The notes under the pieces are model-generated. The model had not been told where the DNA came from, made no database searches, and was given only the letters and a program-made list of their open reading frames with translations. Made by a program: the position numbers and the translations under genes. From Paraburkholderia fungorum (lineage in GTDB: Bacteria > Pseudomonadota > Gammaproteobacteria > Burkholderiales > Burkholderiaceae), in contig NZ_FNKP01000001.1 in NCBI RefSeq assembly GCF_900099835.1, positions 2,542,001 through 2,606,000 of the forward strand: DNA of 64,000 nucleotides, written 5' to 3'. Shown here piece by piece: positions 8,739 to 21,880 of the stretch. Every line of letters begins with the position of its first letter. The stretch's first letter is position 1.

Positions 8739-10406
8739 TCAAAGAATCACACGCCGGAAATCGGCAAGAAGCGCCCCAAGATACGCATTGAAGCGCGCAG
8801 CTTCAGCCCCATCGATAACACGGTGGTCATAGGACAACGAAAGCGGCAGCATCAGCTTCGGCACGAACTGCTTACCGTCCCAAACCGGCTTCATCGCGCC
8901 ACGCGACAGACCAAGAATCGCCACTTCAGGCGCATTGATAATCGGCGTGAAGTTCGTGCCGCCGATCCCGCCCAGCGACGAAATCGAGAAGCAGCCACCT
9001 TGCATCTGATCCGGCTTCAGCTTGCCGTCACGAGCAGCCTTGGAAAGATCGGTCATTTCCTTCGCGATCTCGACCAGACCCTTCTTGTCCGCGTCACGAA
9101 TCACCGGAACGACCAGACCGTTCGGCGTATCCGCAGCAAAACCCACGTGGAAGTACTGCTTGAACACGAGGTTGTCGCCGTCGAGGCTCGCGTTGAACGT
9201 CGGGAATTTCTTCAGGGCCGACACGACAGCCTTGATCACGAACGCCAGCATCGTGATCTTCACGCCAGCCTTTTCGTTTTCCTTGTTCAACTGAACGCGC
9301 AGCGCTTCGAGCTCGGTGATGTCCGCTTCGTCGTTGTTCGTGACGTGCGGGATCATGACCCAGTTGCGATGCAGGTTCGCGCCCGAAATCTTCTTGATGC
9401 GCGACAGCGGCTTCGGATCGACCGGACCGAACTTGGCGAAGTCGACCTTCGGCCACGCCAGCACATTCAACCCGCCACCTGCGGCAGCCGGTGCAGCAGC
9501 ACCTGCCGGCGCAGCGCGCTGACCCGTCATCACGCCCTTGATGAACGCGGTCACGTCGGCTTGCGTTATGCGGCCCTTCGGACCCGTGCCCTTCACCTGC
9601 GTGACGTCGACGCCGAGTTCGCGTGCGAACTTGCGCACGGACGGCGACGCGTGGCTTGCATGACGCGCGCCGCCTTCACCCGCCGGAATCGACGGAGCCT
9701 GGGCGAGTGCGGACGGTTGTGCCGGTGCGGGCGACGGGGTCGCCGGCGCGTCCGACGGCTTTTCAGCAGCCGGCCGGGCCGCAGCGGGAGCGGGAGCAGC
9801 CGCCGGCGCAGCAGCACCACCCTCGGCCTCGACCACCACGATCACCGAGCCTTCCGACACGTTATCGCCGACCTTGACCTTCACTTCCTTGACGACACCG
9901 GCGACCGAGCTCGGCACGTCCATGGTCGCCTTGTCGGATTCGAGCGTCACCAGCGACTGCTCTTTCTCGACGCGATCGCCGACCTTCACCGAGATTTCGA
10001 TCACGGGAATGTCTTTGTAGTCGCCGATATCCGGCACTTTGACTTCCTGCAGGCCACCGCCTGCAGCAGGCGCCGCAGCGGGTGCGGGTGCAGCGGCCGG
10101 AGCCGGTGCAGCAGCAGGCGCCGGAGCGGGAGCCGCCGCAGGCGCTGGCGCAGCCGCACCACCTTCAGCCGCTTCCAGCACGACGATCAACACGCCTTCC
10201 GACACGTTGTCGCCAACCTTGACCTTCACTTCCTTGACCACGCCGGCTGCCGAACTCGGCACGTCCATCGTGGCCTTGTCGGATTCCAGCGTAACGAGCG
10301 ATTGCTCTTTCTCGACGGTATCACCCGCCTTGACCAGCACCTCGATCACAGGAATATCCTTGTAATCGCCGATGTCCGGCACCTTGACTTCGATCGCTTG
10401 ACTCAT
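8739..10406 (-). CDS. aceF: Dihydrolipoamide acetyltransferase (E2), two lipoyl domains
   Basis: E2 is the core of the pyruvate dehydrogenase complex and transfers acetyl groups from lipoyl-lysine to CoA. The protein is 555 residues from the ATG at 10406. Two lipoyl domains carry Lys44 and Lys159, each in [12 protein letters not shown], and are joined by Ala/Pro-rich swinging linkers. A peripheral subunit-binding domain follows ([15 protein letters not shown]), then the catalytic domain ending with HRVIDG near the C-terminus. The two lipoyl stretches are also clearly duplicated at DNA level (about 9850-10035 and 10195-10400). E. coli AceF has three lipoyl domains. Confidence 0.97.
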   Translation of the reverse strand: MSQAIEVKVPDIGDYKDIPVIEVLVKAGDTVEKEQSLVTLESDKATMDVPSSAAGVVKEVKVKVGDNVSEGVLIVVLEAAEGGAAAPAPAAAPAPAPAAAPAPAAAPAPAAAPAAGGGLQEVKVPDIGDYKDIPVIEISVKVGDRVEKEQSLVTLESDKATMDVPSSVAGVVKEVKVKVGDNVSEGSVIVVVEAEGGAAAPAAAPAPAAARPAAEKPSDAPATPSPAPAQPSALAQAPSIPAGEGGARHASHASPSVRKFARELGVDVTQVKGTGPKGRITQADVTAFIKGVMTGQRAAPAGAAAPAAAGGGLNVLAWPKVDFAKFGPVDPKPLSRIKKISGANLHRNWVMIPHVTNNDEADITELEALRVQLNKENEKAGVKITMLAFVIKAVVSALKKFPTFNASLDGDNLVFKQYFHVGFAADTPNGLVVPVIRDADKKGLVEIAKEMTDLSKAARDGKLKPDQMQGGCFSISSLGGIGGTNFTPIINAPEVAILGLSRGAMKPVWDGKQFVPKLMLPLSLSYDHRVIDGAEAARFNAYLGALLADFRRVIL

Positions 10407-10434
10407 TGTTAGTGTCTCCTGGGCCGCGCACGCG

Positions 10435-10459
10435 GCCTGCCCTTCAATTAAGGGCAGGC
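10435..10459 (-). terminator. Intercistronic hairpin between aceE and aceF
   Basis: GCCTGCCCTT and AAGGGCAGGC form a perfect 10-base stem around the loop CAATT. There is no downstream T run, so it is more likely a processing or mRNA-stability hairpin, or a partial attenuator, than a full terminator. Confidence 0.5.
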
Positions 10460-10490
10460 GCGCACGCCGTGGCACACGGGGAAGATGTCC

Positions 10491-13187
<2,697 letters not shown>

Positions 13188-13463
13188 GCTCGTCTCCTGG
13201 ATATAGAGGAACGCTCTTTGAACAGACGACGCGGACGAAGCACGGCCGCGGCAGCTTCGGCCAGATTGTAATGAGGGTCCCGACGTCCGCGCAACAAAAT
13301 TTTCGAATTACGATATCGATTCTCACAATGCGAAAAATTGCTGCGGCGCAACCTGATTTGACTGCCGATCAGCGGATACGTCGGCTAGTTTGCGCCGAAT
13401 AACGTGTCTTTCCGTGCTTTTTTGCGTCATTTGCGAGGGACGCGCTGCGCTACAATGCCACGC

Positions 13464-15980
13464 ATGTTGACCGAACGGCTTTTCGCTCGCTCGGCGCGCA
13501 CCGCCGGTTCTCCGGCGGATTCGACGCCGCCCTCCCGCTGGCACCATGGACCATGGTGGTCGAATTCCTATTTGCTGACGCCGCTTCTGTCGATCCTGGT
13601 TTTCCTGGTCGTCATGAGCCTGATTCTGTGGAGCCTGAACCGGCGCGAACAGCAGCAGCAGGAAGACACGCTCTACCGTAACGTCGCATGGGCGCAGCAG
13701 CAGATACGCCTGTCCATGACTGGCGCGCAGGAACAGATCCAGGCGCTTGCCCGCGATCTGGCTGCCGGCCATGCCGATCCAAATTCATTCCAGACGTCCA
13801 CCACGGACATCATGCAGGGGCATCCCGAAATCCTCTACATGAACTGGTACACGAGCGCACAGCAGCCGCGCTGGCCCAATACGGCGTTGCCGGTGTTCGG
13901 GCAACGGCTTGCCCGCCCGAACGACGCGCAGATGGACGAAGCCGTCAAAGCCGCGTTCAACGAAGCGCGCACCACGCGCCGCCAGGTCTACTCGCCGCTC
14001 ATTTACGACGACGTCGGCAATGGCTATATCACGCTGCAAACGCCGGTGTTCCGTGACCGCGACTTTCTGGGTTCGATCGCCGCCGTGTTCTCGGTCGAAG
14101 GCATTCTGAAGCGCGACATACCGCCGGAGTTGTCGGCGAAGTACAAGATTTCGATCATCGACGTGAACAACCGCGAGTTGACCACCACGTCGACCCGCCC
14201 GCGCCTGCCGCGCGACATGTTCTACGACCTGCCGCTCGATCCGCCGGGCCAGGGCATCTCGGTGCGCGTGTACGCGTATCCGCAGATGACCAACTTCACC
14301 AACAACACGCTCGTCTGGCTGGTCGCCGGGTTGTCATGCTTCGTGCTGTGGAGCTTGTGGAGTCTGTGGAAACACACGCGGCAACGCTTCGAGGCGCAGC
14401 AGGCGCTGTACGCCGAAGCGTTCTTCCGTCGCGCGATGGAAAACTCGGTGCTGATCGGCATGCGCGTGCTCGACATGCATGGCCGGATCACCCACGTCAA
14501 TCCGGCGTTTTGCCGCATGACCGGCTGGGACGAAAGCGATCTGGTCGGCAAGAACGCACCGTTCGCGTACTGGCCGAAAGACTCGTATCCAGAGATGCAG
14601 CGTCAGCTCGACATGACGTTGCGCGGCAAGGCGCCGTCGTCCGGCTTCGAATTGCGGGTGCGTCGCAAGGATGGCTCCACGTTCCACGCGCGTCTCTACG
14701 TGTCGCCGCTGATCGACAGTTCGGGCCGCCAGACCGGCTGGATGTCGTCGATGACCGACATCACCGAGCCGAAGCGCGCGCGCGAAGAACTCGCCGCCGC
14801 GCACGAACGCTTCACGACCGTGCTCGAGAGCCTCGACGCCGCCGTGTCCGTGCTCGCCGCCGACGAAGCCGAGCTGCTGTTCGCCAATCGCTACTACCGC
14901 CACCTGTTCGGGATTCGCCCGGACGGCCATCTGGAATTGGCGGGCGGCGGGTTCGATAGCGCACAGGCGTCGTCCGATTCGATCGATATGGTGGACACCT
15001 ACGCCGGCCTGCCCGCCGCCGCGTTGACCGAGAGCACAGCCGACGCGCAGGAAATCTACGTGCAAAGCATCCAGAAATGGTTCGAAGTGCGCCGCCAGTA
15101 CATTCAGTGGGTGGACGGCCATCTCGCGCAGATGCAGATCGCGACCGACATCACCACCCGCAAGCAGGCGCAGGAGCTGTCGCGCCAGCAGGACGAGAAG
15201 CTGCAGTTCACCAGCCGTCTGATGACGATGGGCGAAATGGCGTCGTCGCTCGCGCACGAGCTCAATCAACCCCTCGCCGCGATCAATAACTATTGCTCTG
15301 GAACCGTCGCGCTGGTTAAATCCGGTCGGACGACGCCTGACAATCTGCTTCCGGTGCTGGAAAAAACTGCGCAGCAGGCCGTGCGGGCCGGGATGATCAT
15401 CAAGCGGATTCGCGAATTCGTGAAGCGCAGCGAGCCGAAGCGCCAGGCGACGCGCGTCGCCGATATCGTCGCGGACGCCGTGGGTCTGGCCGAACTGGAA
15501 GCACGCAAGCGGCGCATCCGCATCGTCACCGATCTGCGCTCGCGTCTGCCGGTGATCTACGTCGATCCGGTGCTGATCGAGCAGGTGCTGGTCAACCTGC
15601 TGAAGAACGGCGCCGAAGCGATGGCCGACGCGCGGCCGAATGCGGTCGATCCAGTGATCCGCGTCGTCGTGCGTCTGGAGAGCGGCTTTGTCTGCATCAG
15701 CGTCGTCGATCAGGGACCGGGCGTCGACGAAGCAACCGCCGAGCGGCTGTTCGAACCGTTTTACAGCACCAAGTCCGATGGTATGGGCATGGGGCTGAAC
15801 ATCTGCCGTTCGATTATCGAATCGCACCGCGGTCGTCTGTGGGTGGTGAACAACGTCGAGTCTGACGGCCACATCACGGGCGCCACGTTCCATTGCAGTC
15901 TGCCTATTGGAGAGCCTGACGGCCCGAGCAACGGCGGGTCAGAGGCGCCGACACCACAAACCGTTACGGGAGAGCTATGA
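13464..15980 (+). CDS. Membrane PAS sensor histidine kinase (FixL/DctB-like)
   Basis: About 838 residues from the ATG at 13464. One transmembrane helix lies near residues 36-56 and a second near 280-302, bracketing a periplasmic sensor region. Two PAS domains follow (about 325-430 and 450-560). Then come a HisKA box with the phosphorylated His598 in SLAHELNQP and an HATPase with N box LLKNGAEA and G boxes DQGPGVD and GMGMGLNI. ATG at 13455 is also possible. Neither has a ribosome site, and TACAAT at 13451-13456 sits right before them, so the message may be leaderless. It overlaps the response regulator by four bases (ATGA). The signal is unknown; the gene is divergent from aceE. Confidence 0.88.
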   Translation: MLTERLFARSARTAGSPADSTPPSRWHHGPWWSNSYLLTPLLSILVFLVVMSLILWSLNRREQQQQEDTLYRNVAWAQQQIRLSMTGAQEQIQALARDLAAGHADPNSFQTSTTDIMQGHPEILYMNWYTSAQQPRWPNTALPVFGQRLARPNDAQMDEAVKAAFNEARTTRRQVYSPLIYDDVGNGYITLQTPVFRDRDFLGSIAAVFSVEGILKRDIPPELSAKYKISIIDVNNRELTTTSTRPRLPRDMFYDLPLDPPGQGISVRVYAYPQMTNFTNNTLVWLVAGLSCFVLWSLWSLWKHTRQRFEAQQALYAEAFFRRAMENSVLIGMRVLDMHGRITHVNPAFCRMTGWDESDLVGKNAPFAYWPKDSYPEMQRQLDMTLRGKAPSSGFELRVRRKDGSTFHARLYVSPLIDSSGRQTGWMSSMTDITEPKRAREELAAAHERFTTVLESLDAAVSVLAADEAELLFANRYYRHLFGIRPDGHLELAGGGFDSAQASSDSIDMVDTYAGLPAAALTESTADAQEIYVQSIQKWFEVRRQYIQWVDGHLAQMQIATDITTRKQAQELSRQQDEKLQFTSRLMTMGEMASSLAHELNQPLAAINNYCSGTVALVKSGRTTPDNLLPVLEKTAQQAVRAGMIIKRIREFVKRSEPKRQATRVADIVADAVGLAELEARKRRIRIVTDLRSRLPVIYVDPVLIEQVLVNLLKNGAEAMADARPNAVDPVIRVVVRLESGFVCISVVDQGPGVDEATAERLFEPFYSTKSDGMGMGLNICRSIIESHRGRLWVVNNVESDGHITGATFHCSLPIGEPDGPSNGGSEAPTPQTVTGEL

Positions 15981-16621
15981 ATACCCCAGTCACCACACAG
16001 GAAACTGTCTTTGTCGTCGACGACGACGAGGCCGTGCGCGATTCGCTGCGCTGGCTGCTGGAGGCAAACGGCTATCGCGTGCAATGCTTCTCCAGCGCCG
16101 AGCAGTTCATCGACGCATGGCAGCCGCACCAGCATCCAGGCCAGATCGCCTGCCTGATCCTCGATGTGCGGATGTCCGGTATGAGCGGACTCGAGTTGCA
16201 GGAACGCCTGATCGCCGACAACACGTTGTTGCCGATCATCTTCGTGACGGGTCACGGCGATGTGCCGATGGCCGTGTCGACGATGAAAAAAGGCGCGATG
16301 GACTTCATCGAAAAGCCGTTCGACGAAGCCGAATTGCGCAGGCTGGTCGAGCGCATGCTCGACAAGGCGCGCAACGAAAGCAGCAGCGTGCAGCAGCAAC
16401 GCGCCGCCGCCGAGCGTCTGGGCAAGCTGACCGCGCGTGAGCATCAGGTGCTGGAGCGCATCATCGCCGGCCGCCTGAACAAGCAGATCGCCGACGACCT
16501 CGGCATCAGCATCAAGACGGTCGAAGCGCATCGCGCGAACATCATGGAAAAGCTGAACGTGAACACGGTCGCCGACCTGCTGCGTCTGGCGCTGTCGAAC
16601 AAGCCGCAAGCGGCACAATAA
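15977..16621 (+). CDS. FixJ-family two-component response regulator
   Basis: This 214-residue regulator has a receiver domain (phosphoacceptor Asp63 in ILDVRMSG, acidic pocket VVDDDE, and the conserved EKPF) and a C-terminal LuxR-type helix-turn-helix (TAREHQVLERIIAGRLNKQI, then VEAHRANIMEKL). Its ATG overlaps the kinase stop in ATGA, so the two are translationally coupled and surely partners. GGGAG precedes the start. FixJ/NarL proteins activate transcription after phosphorylation; the targets cannot be told from this window. Confidence 0.93.
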   Translation: MNTPVTTQETVFVVDDDEAVRDSLRWLLEANGYRVQCFSSAEQFIDAWQPHQHPGQIACLILDVRMSGMSGLELQERLIADNTLLPIIFVTGHGDVPMAVSTMKKGAMDFIEKPFDEAELRRLVERMLDKARNESSSVQQQRAAAERLGKLTAREHQVLERIIAGRLNKQIADDLGISIKTVEAHRANIMEKLNVNTVADLLRLALSNKPQAAQ

Positions 16622-17008
16622 AAGCCAAAGCGGCGCAGGTTGCGCCGCCAGAGAGTTTTCGAGGGCAACGGCCGGACTGGTGAAAAGTCCGGCCTGTCTG
16701 CGCGATGTGCCCCACTTGCACCTGCCTGTACCGCTCCACACCCGCCTTCTTCTGTTTCGCCCCCGTCCCCGCTTCCCCCCTGCGGCAAATAACGAATCGC
16801 ATCGTCACCCGGGCCTGATCGACCGGGCGGATAAGCCCGTCCGTGCCGGTATAATGTCGGTCTTTGCAGAGGCGCCTGGCTTGAATTGGCGCCACGCGCT
16901 TTTCACGTGCCGACCTGGTTTCGTTGAAAAACGCCATCGCGCGAATCGTGCACAAAGCCGACCGCCCGCGCCTGCCCCCGCTTTCCAAACTGCCTATCTC
17001 GACCGACC
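16622..17008 (+). promoter_or_regulatory. Region upstream of folD with a TATAAT element
   Basis: No gene is supported here. A short GC stem lies at about 16630-16650 after the response regulator. A perfect TATAAT at 16850-16855 is a likely -10 for folD, but the position 17 bases upstream (GGCGGA) is a poor -35. The leader would be about 150 bases. Confidence 0.4.
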
Positions 17009-17869
17009 ATGACTGCCAAACTGATCGACGGCCTCGCCCTCTCCAAGACCCTGCGCGCCGACGTCGCCTCGCGCGCCGCCGCCCTGACAGCCCGCGGCCA
17101 TCAGCCGGGCCTCGCCGTGGTGCTGGTCGGCGACAATCCGGCCAGCGAAGTGTATGTGCGCAACAAGATCAAGGCCTGTCATGACAACGGCCTCGGTTCG
17201 TCGTTCGACCGCTATCCGTCCGACCTGCCGGAAGCCGATCTGCTCGCGCGTATCGACGAACTGAACCACGATCCGCGTATCCACGGGATTCTGGTGCAGT
17301 TGCCGCTGCCGAAGCATATCGACAGCCACAAGGTGATCGAGGCGATCGCGCCGGAAAAGGACGTCGACGGTTTTCACGTCGCCAATGCCGGCGCGCTGAT
17401 GACCGGTCAGCCGCTGTTCCGTCCGTGCACGCCGTACGGCGTGATGAAGATGTTCGCCGCCTACAACATTCCGCTGCAAGGCGCGAACGCAGTGGTGATC
17501 GGCCGCTCGAACATCGTCGGCAAGCCGATGGCGCTGTTGCTGCTCGAAGCGGGCGCGACGGTCACGATCTGCCATAGCAAGACGCGCGACCTGGCCGCCC
17601 ATACGCGTAACGCCGACGTGGTGGTCGCCGCAACCGGCCTGCGCAACATCCTGACCGCCGACATGGTGAAGCCGGGTGTGGCGGTGATCGACGTCGGCAT
17701 GAACCGCGACGACGCAGGCAAGCTGTGCGGCGACGTCGATTTCGCGGGCGTCAAGGAAGTGGCCGGTTACATCACGCCGGTGCCGGGTGGCGTGGGTCCG
17801 ATGACGATCACGATGCTGCTGGTCAACACGATCGAAGCGGCCGAGCGGGAAGCGGACGCGAAGGCGTGA
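17009..17869 (+). CDS. folD: FolD, methylene-THF dehydrogenase/cyclohydrolase
   Basis: This bifunctional cytosolic enzyme interconverts 5,10-methylene-, methenyl- and 10-formyl-tetrahydrofolate for purine and formyl-Met synthesis. At 286 residues it has the normal length. Family motifs are YVRNKIKAC with the catalytic Lys53, PEKDVDGFH, the Rossmann region [13 protein letters not shown], and [11 protein letters not shown] near the end. Start ATG at 17009. It appears to stand alone and ends in a bidirectional terminator. Confidence 0.97.
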   Translation: MTAKLIDGLALSKTLRADVASRAAALTARGHQPGLAVVLVGDNPASEVYVRNKIKACHDNGLGSSFDRYPSDLPEADLLARIDELNHDPRIHGILVQLPLPKHIDSHKVIEAIAPEKDVDGFHVANAGALMTGQPLFRPCTPYGVMKMFAAYNIPLQGANAVVIGRSNIVGKPMALLLLEAGATVTICHSKTRDLAAHTRNADVVVAATGLRNILTADMVKPGVAVIDVGMNRDDAGKLCGDVDFAGVKEVAGYITPVPGGVGPMTITMLLVNTIEAAEREADAKA

Positions 17870-17950
17870 ATCTCTGAGGGACGTGGCGGCTGAACGCGTG
17901 GTGGGCGGCGGTTGAATCTTCACCGCCTGCTATTGGCAGTCAGCGGTCCG

Positions 17951-17987
17951 AAAAAGGCCGGCGAGTATGATTCGCCGGCCTTTTTTC
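17951..17987. terminator. Bidirectional terminator, folD / acyltransferase
   Basis: AAAAAGGCCGGCGA and TCGCCGGCCTTTTTT form a long stem around GTATGAT, with A and T runs for both strands, between two convergent genes. Confidence 0.88.
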
Positions 17988-18103
17988 TGGAAGTCCGCGG
18001 ATGCACGGCGACGCCCAACCCGCCCATCAAACGCGCGAAAAAACGGAGTGAGCGAGCGCAACGCAGCAGCGCGAAATACCCTTCGCCATCTGCACGTTCG
18101 CGC

Positions 18104-19237
18104 TCACCGCACCATCCGGTCCCCCGTCGCCACACCGGTTGCCAGCGGCATGCTCCGGGGCGCAAGACGCGCCCGGCACCACGTCAACACCGGTCGCTCG
18201 ACCCAGTGCCAGGACAACGCCGCGCACAGCCAGATAAACGGTGCGGCGACCAGCAGCGACATCCCGTGCCCCAACTGCGGCGCAAGACTGGCGACGCATT
18301 GCTGCACCACGAATCCGTACAGATAAATCCCGTACGAGTAATCGTGACGCGGCACGAAGCGCCGCAGCAGCGGCGTCGTCCCGATCCACAGCACGCCGTA
18401 CACGAAGGTCAGGTAAAACAGCGGCTGGCCGCCCGCCGTATCGCGAAAGACCAGAAACACCATCGCGAACGCGAGCGCCGTCAGACCGTTGATATCGATC
18501 CGCTCACGCCAGCCGTACAGCAGCATCCCCAGCATGAAGAACGGCTCCGGCCAGAACGAATGCCCGGGCGTCAACGCACCGGACGCCTCGCTGAAATCGT
18601 GCATACCGAACTGCAATTGCGGCACGTGCAGGCCCAGCAGAAACACCGCGCATCCGAGCAGCGCCGACAACGCCACGCCGCGCGCGCTGGACAGCAATCC
18701 CAGCATGCCCGTCACCAGCACCACGACGTAACAGCGGATCTGCAGTGGCAACGTCCACAGCGGCGCGGCGATATCGACGGGGAAGTGGTTGTGTTCGAAG
18801 ACGCCCGGCAGCGCCCAGCCCGGTTTCAGCGCGATGGTCGACAGGTTGTCGAGATTGGCCCACGTCATGCCGGACGCGAAGTATTCGCGCAGCGGCAGCG
18901 TCGTAAAAAGCGGTCCGACGATGAACACCGTCACCAGCGAGCCGACCGCCAGCGCCGGCCACACGCGGGCGATGCGCAGCGCGGCGAAGCGTGGCGCCGA
19001 GCGTTGCCGGTCGAAGCTGGCGGTCACCAGCAAACCGCTCAGCAGAAAAAAGGCGTAGACGGCAAGCGCGGCGAGACTGTCGAAGCCGAGCGCGTCGTGT
19101 ACCCAGTCGATCGCGCCATCGGCGTGGGGCGCCTGCAGCAGGGTCGAGTAGCCATACACCACGGCCACGGCAGCCAGCAGCCGCACGAGGTCGAAGTTGT
19201 TGCCCTTGCGCGATAGAGCTTGCGAAAGCGGGTTCAT
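18104..19237 (-). CDS. Acyltransferase 3 family membrane protein
   Basis: This 377-residue protein of about ten hydrophobic segments matches the OafA/YrhL acyltransferase 3 family, which O-acylates surface sugars. It opens with NNFDLVRLLAAVAVVYGYS, where the family usually has an RxxR/H motif near the first helix, and continues with FFLLSGLLVTASF, typical of the second segment. The ATG at 19237 (MNPLSQALSRKG) is preceded by AGAGG. No glycan gene cluster surrounds it, so the substrate is unknown. Confidence 0.85.
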   Translation of the reverse strand: MNPLSQALSRKGNNFDLVRLLAAVAVVYGYSTLLQAPHADGAIDWVHDALGFDSLAALAVYAFFLLSGLLVTASFDRQRSAPRFAALRIARVWPALAVGSLVTVFIVGPLFTTLPLREYFASGMTWANLDNLSTIALKPGWALPGVFEHNHFPVDIAAPLWTLPLQIRCYVVVLVTGMLGLLSSARGVALSALLGCAVFLLGLHVPQLQFGMHDFSEASGALTPGHSFWPEPFFMLGMLLYGWRERIDINGLTALAFAMVFLVFRDTAGGQPLFYLTFVYGVLWIGTTPLLRRFVPRHDYSYGIYLYGFVVQQCVASLAPQLGHGMSLLVAAPFIWLCAALSWHWVERPVLTWCRARLAPRSMPLATGVATGDRMVR

Positions 19238-19641
19238 CGATACCTCTGACAGAAAGCGCCGCCGTCCGACAGCGACGCTCAACATTGCGGCATAGCAGCA
19301 ATTTGCTCCGTGCGCTTTCGCACAAACGCGCGACGGCTCGGCGCGGCTGCGCCATGCTGCGCTTCCGTCGATTGACGCGCGGCTGCCGGACTGTACAGAC
19401 GCTCACGTTCGCATCTCAGCGCCCTGCTCCCATCCTGCCATGCAAATCACCCCACGCCGCCGCGTCCCCCTCCCCGCCGCGCCTCTCGGTCCCCGACATC
19501 TGATAATTTGTGTCCCGACCGATTGGAATTGGCGCTCCCCGCCCCAATAATGTCCGTATCGGGCGAATGATCCGCACGGCGCGCAGCGCGCGTGCGCCAC
19601 CCCGCCGATTACCCGTTCACCCGCGTCAGACAGGAAGCCTT
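19238..19641 (+). promoter_or_regulatory. Gene-free divergent region with prlC promoter candidate
   Basis: Between the acyltransferase and prlC there is no supported gene. TTGGAA (19523-19528) and AATAAT (19546-19551), 17 bases apart, make a plausible promoter for prlC, leaving a leader of about 85 bases. Confidence 0.4.
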
Positions 19642-21750
19642 ATGTCCACTACCCCCTCGAATCACGACAATCCGCTCCTCGATTTCTCCGACCTGCCGCG
19701 CTTTGGCGAAATTCGCCCTGAACACGTCACCCCCGCCCTCGATGTCCTGCTCGCCGACGCAGCCGCCGCTGTCGAACGCGCGGCGTTGCCGATCACTCCC
19801 GCGTCATGGGCCGACGTGGTCGAGCCGGTCGAGCGCGCCACCGAACCGCTGTCGCGAGCATGGAGCGTGATCGGTCATCTGAACGCCGTGGCCGATACGC
19901 CCGAACTGCGTGCCGTCTATGGCGAAAACCTGCCGCGCGTCACCGAGTTCTGGTCGAGCGTCGGACAAAATCTCGCGCTGTACGAAAAGTACAAGGCACT
20001 TAACGCGAGCAGCGATTTCGCATCGCTGACCGGCGAGCGCAAGAAAATCCTCGGCAATGCGTTGCGAGATTTCCGCCTGTCCGGCGCGGAATTGCCCGAA
20101 GACAAAAAGCCGCGTTTCGCTGAATTGCAGGAACAGCAGGCCGCGTTGTCGAAGGCGTTTTCCGACCATGTGCTCGATGCGACCAACGCGTATGCGTACG
20201 TCGTCGAAGCCGGCAGCGAAGCGCAACTCGCGGGGCTGCCCGAAGACGTGATCGAAGCCGCGAAAGAGGCCGCCGAACGCGAAGGCAAGACCGGCTACAA
20301 ATTCACGCTGCACTTCCCGTCGTATTTCCCGGTGATGCAGTATTCGGAAAATCGTCAGATGCGCGAAGCGATGTATCGCGCGTACGTGACGCGTGCTTCC
20401 GAACTGGGGACGCAATACGGCAACGGCAAAGCCGAATGGGACAACACGTCGGTACTCGCCGACCAGTTGAAGCTGCGCGCCGAAGAAGCGCGCATGCTGG
20501 GCTACAACAACTTCGCCGAAGTGTCGCTCGCGCCGAAAATGGCCGAGTCGCCAGCGCAGGTCATGGCGTTCCTCGAAGACCTCGCCACCCGCGCGCGGCC
20601 GCACGCCGAGCAGGACTGGAAGGAGTTGCGCGAGTTCGCCGCGAACGAACTCGGCATGACCGACCTGCAACCGTGGGATACGACGTTTGCCGCCGAGCGC
20701 CTGCGTCAGAATCGCTATTCGTTCTCCGAGAACGAAGTCAAACAGTATTTCCCTGAAGACACCGTATTCCAGGGCCTTTTCAAGGTGACCGAGACGCTGT
20801 TCGGCGTGCGCATCCGTCGCGACGACGCGGCTGTGTGGCATCCCGATGTGCGCTTCTTCCGCGTCGAGAACCAGGACGGCGGTCTCGTCGCCCAGTTCTA
20901 CCTCGACCTGTACGCACGCGAAGGCAAACGCGGCGGCGCCTGGATGGACGACGCGCGCGGCCGTCACAAGCACACGCACGGCAGCGTGCAAACGCCGGTC
21001 GCGTATCTGACCTGCAACTTCTCGGCACCGGTCGGCGGCAAGCCAGCCTGTTTCACCCACGACGAAGTCATCACGCTGTTCCACGAATTCGGCCACGGGC
21101 TGCATCACATGCTCACGCGTGTCGATGAACTCGGCGTGTCGGGCATCAACGGCGTCGAGTGGGACGCGGTCGAACTGCCGTCGCAATTCATGGAGAACTT
21201 CTGCTGGGAGTGGGACGTGCTGTCCGACATGACTTCGCACGTCGAAACCGCGAAGCCGCTGCCGCGCGACCTGTTCGACAAGATGCTGGCCGCGAAGAAT
21301 TTCCAGAGCGGTTTGGGCACGCTGCGTCAGATCGTGTTCTCGATGTTCGACATGCAGTTGCACACCGGCTTCGATGCAAGCGGCACGAAGAGCGCGACCG
21401 AACTCGCGAACGAGATCAACGAGCGCTTCCACGTCGTGCCGCAGGCCCCGTTCTCGCGCTGGCCGAACACGTTCAGCCACATCTTCGCGGGCGGCTATGC
21501 GGCGGGTTACTACAGCTACAAGTGGGCCGAAGTGCTGTCCGCCGACGCGTACGCGGCATTCGAAGAAGCCGCGCAGGCGGCGAGCGGCAGCGTGCTCGAT
21601 CAGGCGACCGGCATGCGTTATCGCAAGGAGATTCTGGAAGTGGGCGGCAGCCGCCCGGCAATGGAATCGTTCAAGGCATTCCGCGGACGCGAGCCGAATA
21701 TCGACGCCCTGCTGCGCCACAACGGCATGACGCCGGGCGCGGCGCATTGA
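19642..21750 (+). CDS. prlC: Oligopeptidase A (M3 zinc metallopeptidase)
   Basis: This cytosolic zinc peptidase finishes degradation of short peptides and cleaved signal peptides. From the ATG at 19642 (MSTTPSNHDNPLLDF) it is 702 residues, near the usual ~680. The zinc motif HEFGH lies in LFHEFGHGLHHM, with the downstream glutamate helix GVEWDAVELPSQFMENFCWE characteristic of M3 enzymes. AGGAAG precedes the start. An upstream in-frame start at 19510 has no support. It ends in a bidirectional terminator. Confidence 0.95.
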   Translation: MSTTPSNHDNPLLDFSDLPRFGEIRPEHVTPALDVLLADAAAAVERAALPITPASWADVVEPVERATEPLSRAWSVIGHLNAVADTPELRAVYGENLPRVTEFWSSVGQNLALYEKYKALNASSDFASLTGERKKILGNALRDFRLSGAELPEDKKPRFAELQEQQAALSKAFSDHVLDATNAYAYVVEAGSEAQLAGLPEDVIEAAKEAAEREGKTGYKFTLHFPSYFPVMQYSENRQMREAMYRAYVTRASELGTQYGNGKAEWDNTSVLADQLKLRAEEARMLGYNNFAEVSLAPKMAESPAQVMAFLEDLATRARPHAEQDWKELREFAANELGMTDLQPWDTTFAAERLRQNRYSFSENEVKQYFPEDTVFQGLFKVTETLFGVRIRRDDAAVWHPDVRFFRVENQDGGLVAQFYLDLYAREGKRGGAWMDDARGRHKHTHGSVQTPVAYLTCNFSAPVGGKPACFTHDEVITLFHEFGHGLHHMLTRVDELGVSGINGVEWDAVELPSQFMENFCWEWDVLSDMTSHVETAKPLPRDLFDKMLAAKNFQSGLGTLRQIVFSMFDMQLHTGFDASGTKSATELANEINERFHVVPQAPFSRWPNTFSHIFAGGYAAGYYSYKWAEVLSADAYAAFEEAAQAASGSVLDQATGMRYRKEILEVGGSRPAMESFKAFRGREPNIDALLRHNGMTPGAAH

Positions 21751-21796
21751 GCGGTCGATGAAAATGTTCGCGCGTTGATTTTCGCGCGCGCTTAAC

Positions 21797-21836
21797 AAAA
21801 AGCCGGTGCCTGTTCGTTCAGGTCACCGGCTTTTTT
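21797..21836. terminator. Bidirectional terminator, prlC / cytosine deaminase
   Basis: An AAAAAGCCGGTG...CACCGGCTTTTTT stem with the inner CCTG/CAGG pairing around TTCGTT lies between two convergent genes and carries A and T runs on both sides. Confidence 0.85.
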
Positions 21837-21880
21837 ATGTCACTCACGCACACGCGCCGTCGCGGCAGACACGCTTTAGC

